Shown piece by piece: positions 37,858-46,411 of a stretch of 46,737 nucleotides of DNA. The translations under genes and the position numbers were made by a program. The notes under the pieces were generated by a model. That model was not told the origin of the DNA and ran no database searches. It saw nothing but the letters and a program-made list of their open reading frames with translations. Position 1 is the first letter of the stretch; each line of letters starts with the position of its first letter. Source of the DNA: Pseudomonadota bacterium (GTDB lineage: Bacteria; Pseudomonadota; Gammaproteobacteria; Steroidobacterales; Steroidobacteraceae); contig JAKARC010000018.1 of NCBI GenBank assembly GCA_021822385.1, positions 1-46,737 on the forward strand. Reading direction: 5' to 3'.

Positions 37858-38367
37858 CTACGATGCGGGCTGTGTGCGTCGTCCTCGAGCGCAGCATAGT
37901 GCGCATACACCGGTCAGCTCGAGCAGGCCGACGTCGAGCGTGAAATTCAACCGGCTGCCGAGACGCGAGGCAGCCTCGGACACGGCTTTGTCTTCCGCCT
38001 CGATCACCGTGCCACACTGGCGACAGATCAGGAGTTGACCCGGATGCGGCCCCTCGGGATGTTCGCACAGGACGAACGAGCGCGTTGAGTCCATGCGATG
38101 CACCAACCCGCTGTCCATCCAGAACTCGAGGGCCCGATACACTGCCGCCGGCGTCGAGCGCCCACCCGAGCGGCGCAGTCGGTCGAGAAGCTCGTAGGCC
38201 GTCAGCGCACCGCCCTCGGCCAGCAATACCTGCAGGACCGCGCGCCGCTGGCGCGTGACGCGCTGGCCGCGGACCCGGCATGTCCTCTCGAGCCTCTCGA
38301 GCACACGCTGCGTGTCATCCGCCGCGGCATGCTTCAGTTCCCTGCGTATGGTGTGCTTTGCGCTCAT
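37858..38367 (-). CDS. zur: Fur-family regulator, probably Zur
   Basis: A 169-residue Fur-family repressor. The winged-helix part is RQRRAVLQVLLAEGGALTAYELLDRL and AAVYRALEFWMDSGLVHRMDS. The structural-zinc cysteines are in LLICRQCGTVIE and GVCALC, both CxxC pairs. As the last gene of a zinc/manganese ABC operon, with its ATG overlapping the stop of the second permease gene (ATGA), it is best read as Zur, which represses zinc uptake when zinc is plentiful. Fur or Mur function cannot be excluded from sequence alone. The longer open frame to 38538 is ignored because it runs through the permease gene. Confidence 0.88.
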   Translation of the reverse strand: MSAKHTIRRELKHAAADDTQRVLERLERTCRVRGQRVTRQRRAVLQVLLAEGGALTAYELLDRLRRSGGRSTPAAVYRALEFWMDSGLVHRMDSTRSFVLCEHPEGPHPGQLLICRQCGTVIEAEDKAVSEAASRLGSRLNFTLDVGLLELTGVCALCCARGRRTQPAS

Positions 38368-39164
38368 AGCGAATGCGCCAGCGCGGCCGCGCCACCCCGC
38401 CAGCGCCCGACGACATAACAGAGTATACCCGCGACCCCCACAAAGAACCCCACCGGCCAGTTGCTGACGTATGCCAGTGCAATGGCGCTCCAGATGGTCA
38501 ACAGGGAAATCCCCACCGTCAGCGCGAGCGCCGACCACGGATGATTCGTGAAGGCGCGCGCCGCGCTACCCGGCCCAACCATCAGGCTGAACACCAACAA
38601 TGCTCCGACGACCGGCACCGCAATGGCGGCCGCTATGCCGAGAACACCGAGGAACAGCAGCTCGAGCGCCGATGGACGGGCACCGGCGGCGGCGGCCAGC
38701 TCGCGCGAAAGCGAATCGAGCAGCAGCGGCCGCGCAATCACGGCCAGGAGCACGAGCATCACGACGCTGCAGCCCCCCACCAGCGCGAGCTCTGCCGCAT
38801 CGATGCCGAGCAGGTTGCCGAAGAGCAGACCATAGACGCTTTCCGCGTACCGGCCCGACAGGCTGAGCAGGAGCATGCCGAGGGCGAGCGCACCGGTGAG
38901 CCAGAGCGCGCTGGCGACTTCGCGCCGTCCGGCGCGCTGCAGCTGATCGATCGCGAGCACACCGAGCACCGCGAACCCCGCCAGTCCCCACAGCTCATTC
39001 ACGCCGAGGAGACTGGCCGCGGCGGCGCCGGGGAAGGCGCCGAGCGGCAGCGCGTGCGCGGCGAACGACGCCCGGCGCGCCACGACGAAGAACCCGACGC
39101 TGCCTGCGCTTATGGCCACGAGCGTCGCGACGATCCACGCGTGCAGCATGAAGGGGGCAAACAT
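38364..39164 (-). CDS. Metal ABC transporter permease, second copy (ZnuB/TroD-like)
   Basis: A 266-residue inner-membrane permease of the ABC-3 family with about seven to eight hydrophobic segments. Family features include RRASFAAHALPLGAFPGAA, the VYGLLFGNLLGI segment and VPVVGALLVFSLMVGPGSAA, equivalent to the conserved VGALLV...PAA stretch. The start at 39164 lies 1 bp after the stop of the first permease gene. The two permeases are clearly different proteins, so the channel is probably a heterodimer as in TroC/TroD systems, unlike the ZnuB homodimer of E. coli. Its stop overlaps the zur start. Confidence 0.88.
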   Translation of the reverse strand: MFAPFMLHAWIVATLVAISAGSVGFFVVARRASFAAHALPLGAFPGAAAASLLGVNELWGLAGFAVLGVLAIDQLQRAGRREVASALWLTGALALGMLLLSLSGRYAESVYGLLFGNLLGIDAAELALVGGCSVVMLVLLAVIARPLLLDSLSRELAAAAGARPSALELLFLGVLGIAAAIAVPVVGALLVFSLMVGPGSAARAFTNHPWSALALTVGISLLTIWSAIALAYVSNWPVGFFVGVAGILCYVVGRWRGGAAALAHSL

Positions 39165-39165
39165 C

Positions 39166-40068
39166 TCAGCGTTCCTGACAACCGGAAAGCGGGGAGGCAG
39201 TGAGCGCGCCGACATCGCGATGCGCGAGCACGCTCGTGAGCACATAGGCGCCGCCGATCAACATGACGATGAAGAAGCTGACCGGCCAGCCGTGGCCCAG
39301 CGTCCAATAGAAGCTGTCATAGGCGAGTACGATGCCACCCCAGGTCGCCCCGAGACCGATCGCGACCGCAAGCACCAGCGCGCTCACGGGCTTGCGTGCC
39401 ACCTGCAGGGCGGCGGCCGCAGGTCCGATCAGAAGCGCCGTGGCGAGAATGGCCCCGACCGTGATTGCGGCCAGCGCCACCGCGAGCGCCAGTGCGAGAG
39501 CATGGACCAGACTCGCGGTGCGCACATTGACACCCTGGGCGCGGGCCATGTCCACGGACAGTGAACTGACGAGCAGCGGACGAAATACCAGCACACTTGC
39601 GGCAAGTGCAATGACCGCGATGGTGAGCACCGTGGGCACGATCGAGGGCGCAATCGAGAACATGGAGCCGAACAGTATGCTGATGGCCGCGTTGCTGACA
39701 CTGCGCAGCGTCACGTCGAGATACAGCAGCAGCGCAGCGAGCCCAAGGCCGGCGCCCAAGACGACACCGGTCACAAGGTCGCGCTCGCGCGCCTCCTGCA
39801 CCTGCGCCATCTCCATCACCCCGGCGGCAAGGCCCGCGAGCCCGATGAACCCGAGCAAGGGGTTGATGCCGAGCAGGTAGGCGGCCGAGCCGCCGGCGCC
39901 GCTGATATCCGCCAGAGCGTGCCCGGCGAAGGATTGTCGACGCATGACTGTGGACAGGCCGACGACGGCGCACACCACGGCGGCGCCACCGCCCACCGCC
40001 AGCGCCACGCGCACCGGACCGTTGCTCCAGAACGCGCTAATGAAGCCCGCGCCAACGCCGCTGATCAT
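39166..40068 (-). CDS. znuB: Metal ABC transporter permease, first copy (ZnuB-like)
   Basis: A 300-residue ABC-3 family permease. After an N-terminal helix comes the conserved MRRQSFAGHALADISGAGGSAAYLLG segment, then SILFGSMFSI, and the TVGAILATALLIGPAAAAL stretch that matches the family's VGxLLVxALLxxPAA core. About eight membrane segments. It starts 3 bp after znuC and ends 1 bp before the second permease. Substrate is zinc or manganese by family; the Zur setting favours zinc. Confidence 0.9.
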   Translation of the reverse strand: MISGVGAGFISAFWSNGPVRVALAVGGGAAVVCAVVGLSTVMRRQSFAGHALADISGAGGSAAYLLGINPLLGFIGLAGLAAGVMEMAQVQEARERDLVTGVVLGAGLGLAALLLYLDVTLRSVSNAAISILFGSMFSIAPSIVPTVLTIAVIALAASVLVFRPLLVSSLSVDMARAQGVNVRTASLVHALALALAVALAAITVGAILATALLIGPAAAALQVARKPVSALVLAVAIGLGATWGGIVLAYDSFYWTLGHGWPVSFFIVMLIGGAYVLTSVLAHRDVGALTASPLSGCQER

Positions 40069-40071
40069 TGT

Positions 40072-40869
40072 CTAGGGCACCGTCACCGTATGGATCGGGT
40101 CGCGCTCAAGAGCGATTCGGGTCTCATCGCGCTCGCCGGCGACCACCACCACCCGCCCGTGCACGCGCAGCACGTCGACGTGGTAGCCGTAAAGACGGCT
40201 CAGCACCTCGGTCCTGACGACATCCTCCGCCTTGCCCGAGACGGCACACCCGTTCGCGAGGTACACGATGCGATCCACGGCAGGCAGGAGCGGGTTCATA
40301 TCGTGCGCCGACAGCAGCACTGCGGTGCCGTAGTCGCGCGCCAGACGGCGCAGCAGCGCCACGATGTCAGCGGTACTGCCGACGTCGAGGTTTGCGAGCG
40401 GCTCATCCAGGAGCAGTAGCTTCGGCCGGCGCACCAGAGCATGCGCCAGCAATACCCGCTGCTGCTGGCCGCCGGAGAGCGCCCCGGAGCGTTGGTCGGC
40501 GAATTCCGCCGCGCCGACGGCCCGCAGCATCTCCTCCACCTGCGCGGCGCGGGTCTTCGACGGCAACCGCATGCCGAAGCGCGCGCCGTCGAGCCCGAGC
40601 GCGACGATGTCGCGCGCCCGCAGCGGCAACCCAGGGTCGATCGAGATTTTCTGCGGCACGTAGCCGATCCCCGCCGTGGGGGCATCGATCCGGCCGCTGC
40701 TGAGCGGTATGAACCCGAGGATTGCGCGCAGCAACGTGGTCTTGCCCGACCCGTTCGGGCCGATGAGGGCGCAGAACTGTGCCGGTTGAAGCGCAAAACT
40801 GACTTCGCGCAGCACGGACCGCTCGCCCAGACGGACGCCCACCCGATCGAGCGCCACGGTGGTGCTCAT
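40072..40869 (-). CDS. znuC: Metal ABC transporter ATP-binding protein ZnuC
   Basis: A 265-residue ATPase with Walker A GPNGSGKTTLLRAILGF, Q-loop GYVPQKISID, signature LSGGQQQRVLLAHAL, Walker B KLLLLDEPLANLDVGS and switch His in LLSAHDMNPLLPAVDRIVY. The ATG overlaps the znuA stop (ATGA). The last 30 residues are an extension beyond the ABC fold, with the HVDVLRVHGRVVVVAGE segment seen in some ZnuC/AztA-type proteins. It powers import of the metal delivered by the binding protein. Confidence 0.93.
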   Translation of the reverse strand: MSTTVALDRVGVRLGERSVLREVSFALQPAQFCALIGPNGSGKTTLLRAILGFIPLSSGRIDAPTAGIGYVPQKISIDPGLPLRARDIVALGLDGARFGMRLPSKTRAAQVEEMLRAVGAAEFADQRSGALSGGQQQRVLLAHALVRRPKLLLLDEPLANLDVGSTADIVALLRRLARDYGTAVLLSAHDMNPLLPAVDRIVYLANGCAVSGKAEDVVRTEVLSRLYGYHVDVLRVHGRVVVVAGERDETRIALERDPIHTVTVP

Positions 40870-41813
40870 TGCGTGCTCACCGCGCCGCCGAGTCTTGCCG
40901 TCGAAATCCCGTGCGCAACGGCGGCACGCAGCGCGCGTATCTCCGCAAGCATCCAGCGTTGATAATCATATCCGGGCTCGGGCATCAGCTCATAAACCCC
41001 CACCACGGGTATGTGCTCCGCCCGGGCAAGCTGCAGGAACGATGCCGTCAAGGGGTCCGTCACCTGCTGGTTGTAGACAAACACCTTCACCTTCCGGTCG
41101 CGCAGCAATGCCTCCTCGGTGGCCACGTCCTGCGGCGCCGGGTCGGTGCCGTTCATGATCGCGAGCTGAAGGGCCAACGGGGTGAGGATGCGGCAACCGG
41201 CGGCCTTGAGCATCATGTCGGCCACAGGCTCGGTCACCGCCACCGGCGTGCCGCTGTACTGCGCGCGGAAGGCCGCAATTTGTGCGTGCCAGGACTGCAG
41301 CGATGCGTCGAAGCGCCGCACATGGGCGGCAAAATAGGCCGCATGCTGCGGCGCCATCGCAGTGAACGCCGTGGCCGCGGCTGCGGCCACCGCCGGCATG
41401 GTCTTCTGCCCATACCACAAGTGCGGGTTGACGGTATCCGCCGGGAGGTTCAGCAATCGCCGGACGATGAAAATGCGCCGCGCGGGGTTCGGATTTGCGG
41501 CAATGAGCGGCTTGATCCAGGCGTCATAGCCAAGACCGTTCTCCACGATGAGACTCGCGTGCGCGATCTTCTCGGCAATCGCTGGACTCGCTTGAAATTC
41601 GTGCGGATCGGTGTTGGGGTTGGTCTCGATCGCCCGCACCTTGATATAGGGCGCGCCAATCTGCGCCAGAACGTTTGCATACTGGCTCTCGACACCAATC
41701 GCGAGCGGCGGTCCATGCCGGTGCTGCGCCGCACAGCCGGCCGCGATGACCGCATATCCCGCGGTCACGGCCAGACCGAGGTACCGCCATCGTTTCCTCG
41801 CGCAGCGACTCAT
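40866..41813 (-). CDS. znuA: Metal-binding lipoprotein of the ABC importer (ZnuA/TroA family)
   Basis: A 315-residue periplasmic binding protein of the cluster A-I metal family with a lipobox AAGC near residue 27. Likely metal ligands: His71 in TDPHEFQASPA, His131 in VNPHLWYG, Glu195 in VAVTEPVADMM and Glu275 in VYELMPEPGYDYQ. E. coli ZnuA uses His at the third site; Glu there is found in manganese/zinc PsaA-type proteins. The His-rich loop of classical ZnuA is absent. So Zn versus Mn is open, though the Zur neighbour favours zinc. The ATG at 41813 is used instead of a GTG two codons earlier. The start is 30 bp from the operator. Confidence 0.88.
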   Translation of the reverse strand: MSRCARKRWRYLGLAVTAGYAVIAAGCAAQHRHGPPLAIGVESQYANVLAQIGAPYIKVRAIETNPNTDPHEFQASPAIAEKIAHASLIVENGLGYDAWIKPLIAANPNPARRIFIVRRLLNLPADTVNPHLWYGQKTMPAVAAAAATAFTAMAPQHAAYFAAHVRRFDASLQSWHAQIAAFRAQYSGTPVAVTEPVADMMLKAAGCRILTPLALQLAIMNGTDPAPQDVATEEALLRDRKVKVFVYNQQVTDPLTASFLQLARAEHIPVVGVYELMPEPGYDYQRWMLAEIRALRAAVAHGISTARLGGAVSTQ

Positions 41814-41842
41814 AGACACCGTCCCGAACCGTGATGCTGCTA

Positions 41843-41872
41843 ATGATACATTGTATCACTTCGGCCGGTCAA
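41843..41872 (-). promoter_or_regulatory. znuA promoter with perfect Zur/Fur-type palindrome
   Basis: On the minus strand, TTGACC (41872-41867), an 18-bp spacer and TATCAT (41848-41843) form a sigma-70 promoter. TGATACATTGTATCA (41844-41858, plus strand) is a perfect 7-1-7 inverted repeat covering the -10. The predicted transcript starts about 23 bases before the znuA ATG. The box resembles Zur operators in being AT-rich and palindromic; assignment to the operon's own Fur-family protein is inference. The same design is found before the porin gene. Confidence 0.75.
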
Positions 41873-42246
41873 CGGATCGCTGCGCGAATGGCGAACGTGT
41901 GCCGCCGGGCCGAGCTGTGGGACAAGCCGTGACCGCCGAGGCATTCTTGTGGGACTGGACGGCGAGCGCGATACATGCCGCGATGCGGCAACGCTTAGAC
42001 GAACCTCACGCAGTGCCAAGGATACAGCAGCGGCGAATGGCCCGATGGCGGTCAGCGCCCTCGCATTGCCTCACCAAGATTGCTACTCAGCACGATCGTT
42101 GCATCACCCGGGATGTTACCGACGGCGCTCGATCGTATAGCCTTCCGGCGAGGCTAAACTGCCCTCTGCTTTCTCGAATTCGAGCGACCGAAATGAGACC
42201 GAGAGGCAGAACTCGGTAACAAAATTACGTGCGGCAATACGAGGGA
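41873..42246. other. Intergenic region, no gene seen
   Basis: About 370 bp between the znuA promoter and the end of the MFS gene. It has lower GC than its surroundings and no protein-like frame. It contains CTCGAATTCGAG (42173-42184), a perfect 12-bp palindrome, and ACCGAG/CTCGGT (42193-42212), a 6-bp stem that might act as a weak terminator for the MFS transcript. Neither has a known role. Confidence 0.4.
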
Positions 42247-43668
42247 TCAGGGACTGATCTCCTCCAGGGCACGGCCGCGGGTCCGGGGGCCGAAGAGGGC
42301 AATGGATCCCATGACCATGAGCATGGAGAAGCCAATGAACATCGCCACGGCAGGTACCCCGCCGGTGTGCAACAGATAGCCAATGGCAAGACCGGCAAAG
42401 GCCGCGGATAGTCGGCTCCAGGAATAGACGAATCCAATGGCGCGGGCGCGAAACCGAGTTGGGAACAGCTCCGCCTGATAATTATGAAAAGCATAGGACA
42501 TCACGTTCGAGCACAGAGTGAACAACACCCCGAGTGCGATCAATGCCACAGGCGTCGATAGCACCGCGAACACTCCGATTAAGACCAGCATGGCGAACGC
42601 AGCGACCACAATCTGCGTCTTACGTTCGCAGCGATCGGAAAACAGTGTTCCGATCAGCGGGCCGAATGGGTTGGCGATCGCAATGATGAACGCATATTCG
42701 AGGCTCTCCGTGACGTGGATGCCACGATGGATCAACAGGGTTGGCACCCAGGCGGCAAAGCCGTAGAAGCCGATTGTCTGGAAGAAGTTGAACACCGAAA
42801 GCATGAGCGTCCGCGTCCGATAAGGCGGACGGAACGCCTCGGAGAGTGAGCCGCTGGCACTGTGCTCAGCGTCATTGCGCTCGGGCAGCGGCTCCGGCAG
42901 CGGACTGCCGCCGACCGCTGCCGCCGCTTCCAGGCGAGCAACGATGCCTTCGGCTTCAACATTGCGTCCATGTTTGAGAAGCCAGCGCGGACTCTCAGGG
43001 ATGCCGAGCAGCAGAAACCAGACCAGCAGTGCGCCGAACGACCCGATCAGCACCACCCAGCGCCAACCTTCGAAGCCGAGCGGAGCAATCGGCACCAACT
43101 TCCATGCCAAAAAGGCGACTACAGGCACCACAGCATAGGTGATCATCTGATTGACCGAGAAGGCACGCCCGCGCACGTTCTTCGGGACCAGCTCGGCAAT
43201 GTAGGTGTCGATCGTCACCAATTCGATGCCGAGACCGATGCCGGCAATGAAGCGCCAGATGTTCAACCATAGACCGGTTTGGGCGAACGCCATGATTGCG
43301 GTGCAGATCATGTACCACATCAGCGCGCCCACGAAGGCCGTGCGACGTCCTACTCGGTCTGCAATCGGGCTGACCATGAGCGTGCCCACCCAGAGCCCGG
43401 CGAAGGTCGCGAAGACGAAGATACCAACCCCCGTCACGGCGATGACCTTCAACGAGGCCAGCCAGCCAAGGGAGGCTGGGCTGAACAGTCCTGACTTCAC
43501 CATTCCCGGGGTCACGTAGGCCGTGAAGAACAAATCGTAAAATTCGAACACTCCGCCGAGCGACAGAAGTATCACCATACGCCAAATCTGCCAGGAGACC
43601 GGCAGCCGGTCGAGACGTGCGGCGAGAGCCGCGCCGGACGGGGCCTTGGGCGTGTCGGGCTTGTTCAT
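42247..43668 (-). CDS. MFS transporter, metabolite:H+ symporter type
   Basis: A 473-residue major facilitator with 12 expected membrane segments, probably importing or exporting an organic acid or sugar. FEFYDLFFTAYVTPGM in the first helix (the D-x-Y-D-like site of AAHS and sugar-porter families), ADRVGRRTAFVGALMWY in the loop 2-3 motif and GIGLGIELVTIDTYIAELVP in helix 4-5 support this, as does PESPRWLLKHGR after helix 6, a sugar-porter motif. The ATG at 43668 has AGGAAG six bases upstream; the TTG immediately before it is not used. The substrate is not known. It lies 215 bp downstream of the exported-protein operon and may be separate from it. Confidence 0.85.
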   Translation of the reverse strand: MNKPDTPKAPSGAALAARLDRLPVSWQIWRMVILLSLGGVFEFYDLFFTAYVTPGMVKSGLFSPASLGWLASLKVIAVTGVGIFVFATFAGLWVGTLMVSPIADRVGRRTAFVGALMWYMICTAIMAFAQTGLWLNIWRFIAGIGLGIELVTIDTYIAELVPKNVRGRAFSVNQMITYAVVPVVAFLAWKLVPIAPLGFEGWRWVVLIGSFGALLVWFLLLGIPESPRWLLKHGRNVEAEGIVARLEAAAAVGGSPLPEPLPERNDAEHSASGSLSEAFRPPYRTRTLMLSVFNFFQTIGFYGFAAWVPTLLIHRGIHVTESLEYAFIIAIANPFGPLIGTLFSDRCERKTQIVVAAFAMLVLIGVFAVLSTPVALIALGVLFTLCSNVMSYAFHNYQAELFPTRFRARAIGFVYSWSRLSAAFAGLAIGYLLHTGGVPAVAMFIGFSMLMVMGSIALFGPRTRGRALEEISP

Positions 43669-43883
43669 CAATTTCTTCCTGCCCAGCTTAGTACTCGAGG
43701 AGCGCCTTCCGCGTCCCCAACAGGGCGGGTCCGGCCGGTCCGATATCGCGATTGTATCCCTTCGTCCCTTCCGCTTCGGCGCTCTTGCGTATCCTCGTTA
43801 TGTACGTCTCTCGAAGGAAGCCCGCGCAGACAACATCTCGCCGCGCGCTGTACGCGGAGCTTGTATGACCGACCGCGCAGCTG

Positions 43884-45392
43884 CTACCGATGAATAGCCC
43901 ACAAGACCATGGCGTCAAACAGCACTTTACCCTGCGGCGTCATGTCATCGTACGAAGAATTGTCCAACGGCAACAGCGCACGCCGTGCCGGCGCAATGAA
44001 CCCGTCGGCCATCCGTGCCCCTTTGGGATAGCCGAAAATCGCATCCTCACGCGGCTCGTTGGGCAGCGTTGCGATCACAGTCGCATCCGGCAGCGGCCAC
44101 GCCCATTTCAGAACTCCTGGGTGATAGGTGAACTTCATTAACCCCGGCTTCAGGCCTGCCGCCATGGGACTCCAGGCGCCGACGATGTCGAGATAATTCT
44201 CCGGCGGATCGTCGCTTTCGAGAATCTCGCCGTGCTCCCCGTAATCGGTGTAACGGTCCCGGCCGGTGAAATGCAGCGTGTCAGATAGCAAACCTTCAAG
44301 CGATATCAGCGGAATAGGCGCGTCGACGTATTTATTCGCGAGCTTCCACTTCGAGCACGTGCTGGAGATCATGATCAGATTCATCCCACGCGCGACGCTC
44401 TGCGGCGCGGTCTGGTCCACAACTTTCACTTCGAATCCAAGACGGCGCAGGTGCGCGACGATGTGCGCATCGGAGCGCCGCCCTTCCCCGCCATTGACCC
44501 GCTCGACATAGAGCACCTTCATACCGCGTGCCGCCCGACGCAGCGCGGTATCGAGCGCCTCCGGGTCGTAAACCGGTTCCGGTGGCGGCGGCGATACGGC
44601 CCACTGCAAAGCGGAATCAAAGAGCTTCAGACCGATCGCCCATTGGCGAAGATTGGGGTCCGCGGCGGGCGGCCCGTACACTGCGGTGAGGAGATGAAAA
44701 TCGTCATTGCCCAGATAAAAGCCCACGCGGCGTGCCGGTGCCGTGCGCCCGTTCTCCAGCGTCGCTTCGCGCTCATAGGTGAACACGGCGGCATAGCGTC
44801 GGGAACCAAAGAAGTCTGCAATTACAGTGCCGCCGGGACCTGGGCGCCCCCATCCCGCGGTTTCGGGCTCCAGGTACAACGTGCCGAATAGCTGCGGCTT
44901 TAGACCCACAGCGCGGCTGATCTCTGAGGTTATGTTTGCACCGAAGCCGTAGAGAACGGCGAAGCTGTCCGCGTACTGCTGCACCGGATCGATAACACCA
45001 AAGTCGCGATGCAATACCGGTCCGGTCATGCCGAGGTTCGGGTAATCGAATGTATTCCAAGTAAAAATCGGAATCGGCATGTCCGCGAACTTCTTGCCGA
45101 GCTCGTGCGCGTTGGCGGTGGAGGAGATCACGATCAGGGCGGCACCATCGGCAGCCGCCTGGGGAGCCGCCGCATTTACGGTGCGTACCACGAACCCAAG
45201 GTTGCGCAGATGACGCGCCACAGCCGCATCGTCATTAGGCTTGGGGCTCGTAATTCCACCGGTGACGAACAGCACTGCTTTGCCCGCAAGCTTCGGCCAG
45301 GGCTGAAGCGCTGCGTATCCCTGTGAGATCAAAACGCTCGCAAGCCAGATCAACAGAACGCGCGTGCTCAATTTGCTGAAGAGTCCGTTCAT
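43884..45392 (-). CDS. Exported protein made of two tandem copies of an unnamed module
   Basis: A 502-residue protein with an N-terminal membrane segment (LLIWLASVLISQGYAAL), probably a signal peptide or anchor. Residues 38-267 and 291-502 are two copies of one module. Each starts with a beta strand (KAVLFVTGG; MKVLYVERV), then DDAAVARHLRNLGFVVRTV versus DAHIVAHLRRLGFEVKVV, then LIVISST versus LIMISST, and MPIPIFTWN versus APIPLISLE. Each ends in an LFD.....WA helix (LFDSALQWAV; LFDAMVLWAI). The fold looks Rossmann-like and recalls ThuA/glutamine-amidotransferase-like domains of secreted proteins, but I see no catalytic triad. GGAGG precedes the ATG, which overlaps the upstream stop (ATGA). 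Function unknown. Confidence 0.8.
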   Translation of the reverse strand: MNGLFSKLSTRVLLIWLASVLISQGYAALQPWPKLAGKAVLFVTGGITSPKPNDDAAVARHLRNLGFVVRTVNAAAPQAAADGAALIVISSTANAHELGKKFADMPIPIFTWNTFDYPNLGMTGPVLHRDFGVIDPVQQYADSFAVLYGFGANITSEISRAVGLKPQLFGTLYLEPETAGWGRPGPGGTVIADFFGSRRYAAVFTYEREATLENGRTAPARRVGFYLGNDDFHLLTAVYGPPAADPNLRQWAIGLKLFDSALQWAVSPPPPEPVYDPEALDTALRRAARGMKVLYVERVNGGEGRRSDAHIVAHLRRLGFEVKVVDQTAPQSVARGMNLIMISSTCSKWKLANKYVDAPIPLISLEGLLSDTLHFTGRDRYTDYGEHGEILESDDPPENYLDIVGAWSPMAAGLKPGLMKFTYHPGVLKWAWPLPDATVIATLPNEPREDAIFGYPKGARMADGFIAPARRALLPLDNSSYDDMTPQGKVLFDAMVLWAIHR

Positions 45393-46411
45393 CGCACCTC
45401 CGAGACGGGAGTACCGAGCCGCCACAGCGCCGCGGGCTTACCACCGCTCGGCGCTACGGCGAGCCACAGCACGCCAACCGGGGGGGCAATTGCGAACGCT
45501 GTGACACGACGCGTCAGGGGAAATCGCCCGGCGGCCTGATAGCGCACGAAGCTCTGCATTTGAATTGCGCTTACTGCGCCGCCGCCGACAAAGAAAATCC
45601 CACCCTTCCAACCGTGAGGGCCGAGGGGACGAAAGGCAAACGCAGCGCGCAAATCTCTGCCGTACTGAATGGGGAATCGGTCGAACGTAAAGCCGAGATC
45701 CGCGTCGACGATGAGCGCGCGGCCGTTGCTGCAGGCGGCGAATAGACGCCGACCCACCGTATCCATCGCCAGAGCGCGTGGCGTACTGCAGCGCTGCAGT
45801 GGGATAGCACCCTCATAGTTCATCCGGCGCGCACCAATGACATCAATCGCATCGTGCGTCGAGTTCACCACGTACAACGTTCCACGGCCGTTGGCAGCCA
45901 TTTGTCCCAATGCGCCTACGAGCCGCACACTCCCGAGCGCACGGCCTGTCTGCGGATCTAGGCGCGTAACTGTGTGCGCCGTGCGGTATTCGATGAAAAG
46001 CATCCGCGCCAAAGAATCGTAAACGAGCTCCGAAGGCGTCGCCGCGCCAAGCCTCCGCTGGCGCAGCACGCGCAACGACCTGGCGGCGAGAAACTCAAGA
46101 CGTGAGGGATCGCTTACAGCCACGACGATCGTTCCATCGACCGTAGTCAGGGCGCGCACCGTGCCGTCAAGGTGCTGATGATCGATCCGCTCAGCGCTCG
46201 TTGGCGCGTAGAGACTCACCGTATCACCTTGCCCGACACAGACGTCACGTCCGTCCACCGCCAATGCTCCGACACTTCCTGCGTCTGGCAGTGAGATACG
46301 GTAAAGCCCGTGGTACGGAAAGATGGTCGCGTGGACTACCGGACCTGCGACCGTAAGCGCCACAAGGCAGATCAGGTTCGATACAAGTTGTCGCACCCCG
46401 GCTGCGCTCAT
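45389..46411 (-). CDS. Exported beta-propeller (YncE-like) protein
   Basis: A 340-residue protein with an N-terminal signal segment (LICLVALTVAGPVVHA). It has a repeated blade-like pattern of about 40-45 residues: GALAVDGRDVCVGQGDTV, ALTTVDGTIVVAV, ELVYDSLARMLFIEY, QMAANGRGTLYVVN, ALAMDTVGRRLFAAC. This is the usual look of YncE/NHL-type seven-bladed propellers. It probably acts in the periplasm as a binding scaffold; no catalytic motif is seen. Start and stop both overlap neighbours by ATGA, tying it to the PstS-like gene before and the duplicated-module gene after. Exact role unknown. Confidence 0.75.
   Translation of the reverse strand: MSAAGVRQLVSNLICLVALTVAGPVVHATIFPYHGLYRISLPDAGSVGALAVDGRDVCVGQGDTVSLYAPTSAERIDHQHLDGTVRALTTVDGTIVVAVSDPSRLEFLAARSLRVLRQRRLGAATPSELVYDSLARMLFIEYRTAHTVTRLDPQTGRALGSVRLVGALGQMAANGRGTLYVVNSTHDAIDVIGARRMNYEGAIPLQRCSTPRALAMDTVGRRLFAACSNGRALIVDADLGFTFDRFPIQYGRDLRAAFAFRPLGPHGWKGGIFFVGGGAVSAIQMQSFVRYQAAGRFPLTRRVTAFAIAPPVGVLWLAVAPSGGKPAALWRLGTPVSEVR

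Noticed and set aside
36309-37910. 533-codon minus-strand frame over the porin
   Set aside because: Antisense to a gene with a signal peptide and OprB motifs; no family resemblance itself.
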